Origin: Phytohabitans flavus
Lineage (GTDB): Bacteria; Actinomycetota; Actinomycetes; Mycobacteriales; Micromonosporaceae
Length of the DNA: 64,000 nucleotides
Assembly: GCF_011764545.1 (NCBI RefSeq)
Contig: NZ_AP022870.1
Coordinates: 62,001-126,000, forward strand
Direction: 5' to 3'
Positions 28,869 to 36,484 of this stretch are shown here, piece by piece (positions within the stretch are counted from its first letter, which is position 1; every line of letters starts with the position of its first letter). The position numbers were made by a program, and so were the translations under genes. Under the pieces are notes generated by a model. The model did not search any database. It saw nothing but the letters and a program-made list of their open reading frames with translations, and was not told the origin of the DNA.

Positions 28869-30346
28869 AGGCCGGAAGGGCCCGTCGCCCAAGCGACCGC
28901 CACGCGATGGGCGTCACCCTGGACGCGTCGGCGCAGGTCGGTCAGCTGACCATGGATCTGTCCCGTCTGATGAACCCCCATGACGCTGGCCGGCTCGTCC
29001 TCGCACTCCTTTACTTGAGCCGGACCGCGCACGTCGATTCCCATGTCTCAGTTGCCCCCAGTTGGCCGTGGCTACTACGCCAGACCACGACGGAGGAGGT
29101 GCCGATCAGTCGTGCCGTGGGGCATTGTCTTGCCCACTGGCTACCCTCGGCCGACGTCGAGGGCCAAGAGACGGGCATGAGGGATGCTGTGCCCTCTCTT
29201 CCCCCCAACATTGACGTGCCCCTGCGGGGGCTTATCCAGTCAATCGGCGCCGTACGGCAGGTGGGGGGTCTGCTCGACCAGTGCCTGCGGAACCTCTCTG
29301 CTGCCCAGGCACACGGCAGCCACTACTTCACGCCTCACGACATCGCCCGTCTCATGGTCGGCGTCGCGGCTCCTCAGGACGGTCATAGGGTGCTCGACCC
29401 TGTCTGCGGTTCGGCGGGTCTGCTGGCCGAGAGTCACCGCTACGTTCGCGAGCGCGTTGGGCTGAATCCGACTATGTCTCTGCTGGGAAAGGAGCAGCAC
29501 GCCCACACCTCGCAGGTCGCCCGCATGAATCTCGCCGTACGGGGCATCGAGGCGCGCATCTTCCCACCGGGAGACAGCCTCGCTAAGCCGGAGACCGACC
29601 CGTGCGACATCGTCTTGGCGAACCTTCCATTCAATCAGCCCGACTGGGCACCAAAAGAGCGGTCGGACCGGCCCTCCGTCGATCCCCGCTGGCCGGATGA
29701 GGCCCCGCCGATGGGGTCCGCCAACTCCGCGTGGATGCTGCACATCGCGCATGCGCTCGCTCCGCAGGGTCGGGCAGCCTTCCTGATGGCCGACATCGCG
29801 GCCAAGAGCCCTCAACCCGGCCCACGAAAACTCAGAGAGCGGCTGGTGCGGGACGACATCGTCGAGTCCGTGATCGCGCTGCCGCCCCGCATATTCGGGC
29901 ACACCGATACCACCGCCTGCTTGTGGGTGCTGAACAAGGACAAGAGCGCGCGCTCCGGTTGGGGAACCGTGGACCGGCGCGGACAGGTGCTGTTCATCAA
30001 CGCACGGCGAGCCTTCGAACCTATGTCGAAGTCAAGGGAGCGGCGCTTAGGCGACCGGCACGTGCGCCGGATCTTGACCACCCTGGCGAGATGGAGGGGG
30101 ATCGCCGAGGACAGCTCAGCGGACATGCCCCACGGTGATGAACCCGACTGGTCCCGGAGCTGCTCGACGGACGAGATCGCCCGTCGCCGCTACGAGCTGA
30201 TGCCCACGACGTACGCAGCGGAGCCGCTCGGCCACGAAAGCTCCACACGTAGCCGGGTCGACGAGCTGAAGCGTGAGTTAGTCGAAAAGCTCGACCAGAT
30301 CCGCACACTCGAACCACAGCTACTGGCCGCGTTGGAGGAGATCTGA
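28865..30346 (+). CDS. Type I restriction-modification DNA methylase subunit (HsdM-like)
   Basis: GTG 28865 gives 493 residues. There is an N-terminal helical HsdM domain, then GSHYFTPHDIARLMVGVAAP and the SAM-binding motif RVLDPVCGSAGLLAES. The catalytic motif is VLANLPFNQPDW. Most N6-adenine methylases have N-P-P-F/Y, and here the second position is Leu (N-L-P-F). GRAAFLMADIAAKSPQPGPR and RERLVRDDIVESVIALPPRI follow, and a coiled coil ends the protein. It overlaps the specificity gene by one base. No HsdR nuclease gene is found near it in the window, so this is a methylase/specificity pair without a visible restriction subunit. Confidence 0.85.
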   Translation: MKAGRARRPSDRHAMGVTLDASAQVGQLTMDLSRLMNPHDAGRLVLALLYLSRTAHVDSHVSVAPSWPWLLRQTTTEEVPISRAVGHCLAHWLPSADVEGQETGMRDAVPSLPPNIDVPLRGLIQSIGAVRQVGGLLDQCLRNLSAAQAHGSHYFTPHDIARLMVGVAAPQDGHRVLDPVCGSAGLLAESHRYVRERVGLNPTMSLLGKEQHAHTSQVARMNLAVRGIEARIFPPGDSLAKPETDPCDIVLANLPFNQPDWAPKERSDRPSVDPRWPDEAPPMGSANSAWMLHIAHALAPQGRAAFLMADIAAKSPQPGPRKLRERLVRDDIVESVIALPPRIFGHTDTTACLWVLNKDKSARSGWGTVDRRGQVLFINARRAFEPMSKSRERRLGDRHVRRILTTLARWRGIAEDSSADMPHGDEPDWSRSCSTDEIARRRYELMPTTYAAEPLGHESSTRSRVDELKRELVEKLDQIRTLEPQLLAALEEI

Positions 30347-31533
30347 TGGAAGCCGCGGCCGACAGCGACGGCCACGAGGTGTGGCAAAAGACCACCATCG
30401 CCAAGCAGACCACGTTCACCACCTACGGCATCTCTGATGACAACGCCTCCGAACAGTGGGGCGTCGTGAGCTCGACCGATGTCAGAGACGGGCGCATCCG
30501 TTCCACTCAGATCGACATGATCCGCCAGGCAGATGCACGCCCGAGCCGGGCGACCCTTCAGCAGGGTGACCTGGCCGTCGTACTCGTCCGTCGCACGGGC
30601 GATGCCGCCCTGGTCCCCGCCCAGTTCGCCGGATGGACCGCAACCAGGTCTGTCGGCATCGTTCGCGCGGACCGGCACATCGCGCGTTGGCTTCAAATCT
30701 GGCTTCAGACACCCACGGCCAGGGCATGGATCGACGGGGAGGTGACGGCACACGTCGAGCCGACGCTGAGCCTTGACTCACTCCGTCGCATGCCCTTCGC
30801 GCTCCCTCCAGCGGAGGTGATCATGAAGCTCCACAAGGCGTTCAACCTCTTGGAGGAAAAGATCGACCTCAATCGAGAGACAGCGCTCAAGGCAGTGGAG
30901 TTGGCTGACGCGATTCACGCCGAATGGTCCTCCGAAGGCGCGGTATGGGAAACGCGACAACTCCGTGCGGTCACCAAGGCGGAAACGGGCAAGGGTTCCG
31001 CAAGATCCCTCCTGCCCCAGGCCCACGGTCCTGGCATCGACGGAATTACCCCGACCGATCTCTTCGACCTTCCGGTGCCCCATCTCGGGAGAAGCCGCCT
31101 GCGCAGCGCCGCGGATGCCTCATGGGCTTCGGGCACACTCATGCTGGCCACTCGTCCGGACGGCGCGCACATCGCAATGACGGAGCGCCCCGCGTCACCC
31201 ACCAGAGGCGTTCTGGCGGTGTGCCCCTTGGACGCCATGGACAGCTGGTGGCTACTACACGAACTGAGAAGCCGGAGTAGCGTCCTAGCGAGTGCCGCGC
31301 AAGGGCAGAACGCCCGGGAGCTTTCCGCACGCGCCTTCTCACTCCTGAGTGTCACATGGCCTGACGCGAGCACCCGTGCGCGTTTTCACCAGGCGGCTGA
31401 GCCACTTCACGCCATGGCGAAGAAGCTGGTCACAGAGAGTCGCACGCTGTACAACCTCAAAGACGCTCTCCTGCGCGACATCTCGGCAAGGGCCAGCGTG
31501 TTCATGGAAGAGGAAGCCCCCGAGTCCGGGTAA
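30346..31533 (+). CDS. Type I restriction-modification specificity subunit (HsdS-like)
   Basis: ATG 30346 overlaps the methylase TGA by one base. The 395 residues follow the HsdS plan: a target-recognition segment, a conserved helix KLHKAFNLLEEKIDLNRETA at about residues 160-180 acting as spacer, a second region, and a final helix LHAMAKKLVTESRTLYNLKD that mirrors the first. LSLDSLRRMPFALPP matches the usual L-x-x-L-x-x-I-x-x-P-x-P boundary. It determines DNA sequence recognition with the methylase. Spacing and overlap show a single operon. Confidence 0.75.
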   Translation: MEAAADSDGHEVWQKTTIAKQTTFTTYGISDDNASEQWGVVSSTDVRDGRIRSTQIDMIRQADARPSRATLQQGDLAVVLVRRTGDAALVPAQFAGWTATRSVGIVRADRHIARWLQIWLQTPTARAWIDGEVTAHVEPTLSLDSLRRMPFALPPAEVIMKLHKAFNLLEEKIDLNRETALKAVELADAIHAEWSSEGAVWETRQLRAVTKAETGKGSARSLLPQAHGPGIDGITPTDLFDLPVPHLGRSRLRSAADASWASGTLMLATRPDGAHIAMTERPASPTRGVLAVCPLDAMDSWWLLHELRSRSSVLASAAQGQNARELSARAFSLLSVTWPDASTRARFHQAAEPLHAMAKKLVTESRTLYNLKDALLRDISARASVFMEEEAPESG

Positions 31534-32028
31534 GCCCGGTCCCGCAGTACCAGGAGGCACTCCGCCGCTCAGATGTGACAGGCACGGCTACGTACTCCAC
31601 CAAACCTACTTCGACCCATCGGAAGTGCCGATCCTCAGCAGTGGACTCGTGCAGCTCCGAGGTCGTCTCCATCACGAAACAGCCGTGCTGGCGCCGCGGT
31701 GCGCCTCGCGGTCGCCCGCGCGATGCCCCGTTGGGATCCTGTCCAACACCGAACCCATGGTTTCGATGCTGGCGGTCATGAGGGCAGCGTCGCGGGCCGC
31801 GACGGCCGTGGTCCATGCCGTAGCGAGCGCCGCATAGCCTCGTCCTCGCTCGGCCGAGTCTTTGACAGGGAACGCTCCACCTATGGTCGTAACGGCTCCG
31901 AAGGAGGTCCGGGTGGAACTTTCTGCATCGAACCGTAGAGGACGGAGGCCGCCGACGATCTCGTGACGTAGGGGCGGCTGATCAGCCGTGCACCTTGGTA
32001 GAGACGAGGCGGCCGTGGAGGTGGCTCG
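31534..32028. other. Intergenic region after the methylase operon
   Basis: About 495 bases without a supported gene, RNA or recognisable insertion sequence on either strand. Frames present here look like high-GC noise. Confidence 0.35.
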
Positions 32029-32607
32029 TCACCAACCGAACTGGGTAGATGCCATCCACTCGACGAGCAGTCCAGACGCCGCGCCGGCGAGCACCCCACC
32101 GATTCCAAATTTCCAAGCGGCGCTGTTGGCCCTCCTCTCAGCATCGGCAAGGCGGCTCTCGTAGCGCTGAGTCAGCTTCTTCATCTGAGCTTGCATACGC
32201 TCTTCTGTTTGTGACGCCATCAGGCGACCGATTTTCTCTGCGTCGGTCTGGCTGACCCTCAGAAATGCCTCAGTTGCATCCTTTTGCTTTAGCAACGCCT
32301 GGACGTTCGCCTCAAGAGCTTCGGTGTGCGCAAGAATGGTCCTCAGGCGCTCAACCGAGTGATGGATTGATCCGGATACGGCGGCCAGCTCAGTATCAAG
32401 CCGCACCGGTGTGGACTCGGCCGCGACCTCCTTCGCGACATCAACGGCAACCTGCTCTAACAGTGCCGCCACCGCCTCTTGGCCTTCGGCGCTGATGGAA
32501 GGTGGCGGACGCCTTCGCCTTGACCTGACCTGATCTACGACGCCACTTAGGAGCGTTCCGAAGCCAGTGGCCGCCACCGCAGCGACCAAAGGGATTAGCT
32601 CTTCCAC
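32029..32607 (-). CDS. Coiled-coil membrane protein of unknown function
   Basis: 192 residues from GTG 32607. The N-terminal hydrophobic segment LIPLVAAVAATGFGTLLSGV is followed by RSRRRRP. A long coiled coil follows (EALEANVQALLKQKDATEAF through AQMKKLTQRYESRLADAERR). The C-terminal hydrophobic segment is FGIGGVLAGAASGLLVEWMA. It is probably anchored at both ends with a rod-like middle. No enzymatic motif is seen. It is convergent with the methylase operon and is flanked by repeat copies C and D. Confidence 0.65.
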   Translation of the reverse strand: MEELIPLVAAVAATGFGTLLSGVVDQVRSRRRRPPPSISAEGQEAVAALLEQVAVDVAKEVAAESTPVRLDTELAAVSGSIHHSVERLRTILAHTEALEANVQALLKQKDATEAFLRVSQTDAEKIGRLMASQTEERMQAQMKKLTQRYESRLADAERRANSAAWKFGIGGVLAGAASGLLVEWMASTQFGW

Positions 32608-32904
32608 TGACGTGTTCTAACATCGTGCCCGACGGGCTGCGGTCAACAAGGCGACAGTTGCCCCAAATCGATGACCTGAACGCACGATCTATCGCCAGTC
32701 GGCCCGCGCACGGCCGCCGGATCGCTTGATCATGTGCACGCTCATGCCGCGATCCGGGCGCCGGTCACGAGTAGGTTGTGCAGCCCGGTGGACGCTGAGT
32801 GGTTGCCAGGGATGACCCGCGGACCGAAAATGGCCGGTGTGCGCGGCATACCGGCCATTCATGATCTTGGGGTGGTGCGCCGGCGGACTGCTGTGACGGT
32901 CACG

Positions 32905-32962
32905 GATGGGCCCTGAACTGGGAAGACGTGGTTCTTATTCTGCCATGTATGGTCCACCATTA
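32905..32962 (+). repeat. Dispersed repeat, copy C (truncated)
   Basis: It contains GGGCCCTGAACTGGGAAGAC, TTCTTATTCTGCCATGTATG and GGTCCACC, then diverges. Only the left third of the element remains, in the same orientation as the other copies. Confidence 0.7.
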
Positions 32963-33012
32963 TTTTACCAGCTCAGGGCCATACGGCAGGTGATGCCGGT
33001 GGCCTCTTTCTG

Positions 33013-33036
33013 TTCTCCCAGACCGTGTTGGGAGAA
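33013..33036. repeat. Perfect inverted repeat (8-bp stem, 8-base loop)
   Basis: TTCTCCCA (33013-33020) and TGGGAGAA (33029-33036) around an eight-base loop, in an otherwise empty stretch between repeat copies C and D. It could be a terminator or a protein-binding palindrome. The role is unknown. Apart from copies C and D I see nothing else in 32610-33400. Confidence 0.4.
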
Positions 33037-33215
33037 CTCTGGGAGACGATCTTTAAGGCCGTCATGAGCCGCCCCTTGCAGCAGGCGGTCCAGCACGCCT
33101 ACCGGTGACCCCGGGCCATCGCCCGCCGTTCCGCCGAGGCGGCCAGCCAAAGTTCGGCCAGGCGGCAGCACAGCGATCACCGCGACGCGACCGACCGCCG
33201 CCGCCCGGAACAACC

Positions 33216-33375
33216 ACCACATCAGGGCCCTGAACCGGAAATACGCGGTTTAATCCGCCATGTATGGTCCCGGCGAAACGCGGGGCGGACGTGCTCCGAA
33301 ACGCGGAGGCAGGCGCTGTCAGGGCACACCGTTCGCAAGGGCTGTGAGGGCCATGAGAACCCACTAGCCGGCCGG
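33216..33375 (+). repeat. Dispersed repeat, copy D
   Basis: It contains CCACATCAGGGCCCTGAACC, CCATGTATGGTCC, GCGAAACGCGGGGCGGACG, CGAAACGCGGAGGCAGGCG and CACCGTTCGCAAGGGCTGTG. It is more diverged than copies A and B but collinear with them. Confidence 0.7.
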
Positions 33376-33421
33376 AGATGATGAGGCGCTAGTCCCCCAG
33401 GGCGGGCGATGGTTCAGGCGG

Positions 33422-33453
33422 GGCGGGCCGGCGATGGAAGTCGCCGGCCCGCC
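33422..33453 (-). terminator. Strong hairpin after the secreted-repeat protein gene
   Basis: GGCGGGCCGGCGA (33422-33434) pairs perfectly with TCGCCGGCCCGCC (33441-33453) around a six-base loop. It begins eight bases beyond the stop codon of the minus-strand gene that ends at 33462. There is no U-tract, as is usual in actinomycetes. Confidence 0.75.
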
Positions 33454-33461
33454 TCCACGGC

Positions 33462-36061
33462 TCAGCCGATGGTCAGGTCGAGCTGCTTGCGGCCGTTCGC
33501 GGGTACCCCCACCGGGTTGCCGTCGTACCGCCCGGTCGACTTGGTCACCGGGTCGGCCAGGTACCACTCGAGGTTGACCGGGCCGCCGCCGATCACCCGG
33601 AACTCGTAGGCGCCGCCCTGGGCGGGCACGTCACCGACGGCGAGTAGGTCGCCGCTGGTCACGCCGCGTGCCTTCAGCCGGCCGCCGCTCCAGGCGGTGT
33701 CGCCGGGTGTGATGGTGACCGTGCCGGTGACCTTGGCACCCGCCGACAGCGTGGTGTCGTAGGTGCTGGTCGCGCCGCTGGTGACTGGCACAGTCTCGGC
33801 CTGGAAGCGGTTGCCGGTCGCGCCGGACCACTGTCGCGGCAGATCGGCGATCGGTGTGAAGAGCAGCGGCCACGCGTACGGCCCGAGGTTCCTGATCGTG
33901 TACCTGCCCGCTTCGTCCGTGCCCTCGGGGAAGAGTTCCGACCGGGGATCTCGAAGGCCGTGACACCGACCTCTACGTGTTCCACCGGCTGGCCGTTCGC
34001 GTCGCGCACCACACCGGTGACGGACCCGGCCGGGTCCAACAGGATCGTGCCAAGCCGTGTGGTCTTGCCCGCCTTGATTTTGAACTTGGCGGCCTGTCTC
34101 TGGTCGCCGGTACCGCCCGCCGGGGTGAACCACTGCGCCCCGTACGCGCTGCCGTCTGGCGGCTTGACGAACAGTTGGTAGGTGCCCGGCGCCAAGGCGC
34201 CGCTGGTGCCCGTGCCCTGGTTGTTGGTGCAGGCGGATGCGCGCTCGCTGGTGCCACCCGTGCCCGGAATCACGGCGTAGAAGCACACGCTCCCACCCGC
34301 CGTCGTCCCTGTCGCGCGGTTGACCGCCCGCGCGTTGAACCGCCCGCCGATCTCGACCGGGATGGTCAGCGTGGCCTGCCCGCCGGCCGGGATAGTGACC
34401 GGCACGTCGTTCTTGCCGAGGTAGTCGCTGCCGCTCAGCATGTTGAGCGTGACCAAGGTCGGCCCCGCAGCGAGTCCCGCCACGGTCACTGTCGAGCCCT
34501 GCGTGCAGAAGCCGCCGAACTTTTCGACCACCGCGACGCAGTAGTTGCTGACCGGGGCGCCGGTGGTGGCGTCCACCGCGGTGACGGTGAGCGAGCCGCC
34601 GGTGTGCCACGTCGAGTCCACCGACGCCGAGCCGCCCGCTGCCACGGTCACCTCGCCGCCGTCCTGGGAGAGCTCACGGGACGAGTTGCTGAGCGTGATC
34701 CGGTACGACTCCGGGAACACGCCGGTCATCTGCCACTCGCCGTCGGTGCCTGTCTGGGCGGTGTGGCGCTGGTGCGCGCCGTCGGCGATCACGTCGGCCT
34801 GCACGTTGAGCCCGGGCGCCGGCTCGCCGGTGGGCAGCGTCACCCGGCCCGAGAGCGTGGACCGCGCGGGGTGCGTCACCTCCAGCGTCCTGGTCAGTCC
34901 GGGCCGCACCTTGACCGGTACGGCGTTCTCCATCCGGAGCGTGCCGGGGGCGAAGTACTCGTCGTAGCTGAACAGGTAGTCGCCCGGCAGGATGTTCTCG
35001 AAGGTGCGGGAGCCGACGTTCGTGCCGTTCACGAACGCGACCTTCGTGCCGCCGTGCCAGAGGGCGAACGAGTGCTGGCTGACCCCGCTGCTACCGGTCC
35101 GCAGCTCGACGCGGAGCGCGCCGGTTGGCCGCAGCGACTCGTTCACCTCGACGGACTGCCCGGCCGCGACCCGGAAGATCCTGCCCTCCGCCTCGTCGAT
35201 CTTCCCTGGCACCCACTGGCGGACGTTGAGCTCGACCCGCCAGCGCCCGGCGGGCACGGTGAGCGAAAACCAGCCGTCCGCCCCGGTGTAGGTGTTGTAG
35301 GCGCCGTCGCCATCGACCTCGTGCGCCACGACGCTGGTCTGGGCCGGGTTGCCCTCCGCATCGGTGATCAGCCCGGTCAGGGTGCCGGTCGGCAACAGGC
35401 TCTCATCCACGGTCAGCGTCTGGTTCGGGCGCAGGGTGTACTTCTTGGCGGTGGCCTGGCCGTGTTCCTGGTGCGCCCACACGCGGAACGGGAACTTCAC
35501 GAACTGAAGGGTGACTTCGCCAGCCGGTACACCCGTGAAGGAGTAGCGGCCGTCGGCGTCGGTCGTGGCGCCCGGCGCGCGGTAACGGTAGGGCTTGGCG
35601 TCGATGTAGACCGACGCCTGCGCGACCGGGTCGCCGGCCTGGTCGGTGAGGCGGCCCTGGACCGTGCCGGTCGGGACCTGGCGCTCGTCGACCACCGTGG
35701 CCAGACCCGGCACCACGGTGTAGCGCTGTGCCTCGTCCGCGTTCGGCTTGCCGGGGGCGTACTGCGAGATGGTGTCGTCCGAGAAGTAGACCGTGACCGG
35801 GCCGGCCGGCACGTCATGCATCTCGTAGCGCCCCTGCGCGTCGGTGTAGGCCGAACGCTGCCATTGGTTGTAGGTGAGGCTGCTGGTGGAGACCGACGCG
35901 TGGACGATCGGGTTGCCGGATCGGTCGGTGAAAACGCCCCGGACCGTGCCGGTCTGCGGCTCGAGCGGCCCGGAGATCTGGGCGGCCGACGCCGGCGTGA
36001 CCGGGACGACGAGGATCAGACCGACGGCGAGGAGGCCGGCGGATAAGAGTCTTTTGAGCAT
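33462..36061 (-). pseudogene. Secreted multi-repeat carboxypeptidase-regulatory-like (Ig-fold) protein, one frame break
   Basis: From ATG 36061 the protein has a Sec signal peptide (MLKRLLSAGLLAVGLILVVP then TPASAA). At least seven repeats of the carboxypeptidase-regulatory-like type follow, each with G-x-V-x-G and D-x-x-G-x-Y/W-x-x-x-x-V-P-A-G: TGTVRGVFTDRSGNPIVHAS, TGTVQGRLTDQAGDPVAQAS, TGTLTGLITDAEGNPAQTSV and so on. Near 33945 the frame breaks after FEIPGR. One added base (C/G run) gives SELFPEGTDEAGRYTIRNLG through to GVPANGRKQLDLTIG. ATG 36103 is an alternative start, but the signal peptide favours 36061. Such Ig-like chains act as surface or secreted spacers. It is divergent from the GH127 gene, so a role in plant-glycan binding is possible. 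Confidence 0.75.
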
Positions 36062-36265
36062 GCCTGTGTCAAACCCCGCTAGGTCTGGGTCCACTGAGGA
36101 CATGACCCTATGCGGAGATCGGGCCCGCCGGGAGGGCCTGTGGATGAACGGGAAAACGACTGCGGGTGGTGATCACGTAGGGCGACCTGGTCGTGATCGT
36201 CCAAACAAGCGCGGGGCGCACAAGGCTGACGGGCGGACCCGGCGGTATCGACGTATGCCCACCTC

Positions 36266-36294
36266 TTGACCTTGGCGATGTGATCGCTAACACT
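36266..36294 (+). promoter_or_regulatory. Possible promoter of the GH127 gene
   Basis: TTGACC (36266-36271) and TAACAC (36288-36293) are separated by 16 bases. The -10-like box lies inside the first LacI-type palindrome, so a bound repressor would cover it. The GH127 start is about 190 bases downstream. Confidence 0.4.
36279..36292. promoter_or_regulatory. LacI-type operator-like palindrome 1
   Basis: TGTGATCGCTAACA is close to the LacI/GalR-family consensus TGTTAGCGCTAACA, centred on CG. It lies in the divergent region between the GH127 gene and the secreted-repeat protein gene. Confidence 0.5.
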
Positions 36295-36321
36295 AGGCAC
36301 ACGCTGCAGCGGTGCCGTCAC

Positions 36322-36348
36322 CCCGGGCAAGGTACTGCCTTGCCCGGG
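36322..36348. promoter_or_regulatory. Perfect 11-bp hairpin in the GH127 upstream region
   Basis: CCCGGGCAAGG (36322-36332) pairs with CCTTGCCCGGG (36338-36348) around TACTG. It lies between the two operator-like sites, downstream of the possible promoter and upstream of the GH127 start. It could be an attenuator in the leader, a terminator for readthrough, or a protein site. Confidence 0.55.
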
Positions 36349-36393
36349 AGTGGTCCTGTCATCGTCTGCCACGCCGCCATCAGTGCACATCGG

Positions 36394-36407
36394 TGTTAAC
36401 GCTCACA
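36394..36407. promoter_or_regulatory. LacI-type operator-like palindrome 2
   Basis: TGTTAACGCTCACA has the same TGT-N-A-N-CGCT-N-ACA frame as the first site, 115 bases away. Two spaced sites are typical of LacI-family control with looping. Confidence 0.5.
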
Positions 36408-36484
36408 CTCGTCTGGCGGTTGGGTGGTCGGTGTTTCCCGTCCCGGCCAGCAACCTGGTCACAGACCAGAGCAAGGAGAGTGAC

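Noticed and set aside
33977..36046. A 689-residue open frame on the plus strand
   Set aside because: Antisense shadow of the secreted-repeat protein gene, with Arg/Gly/Asp-rich low-complexity product.
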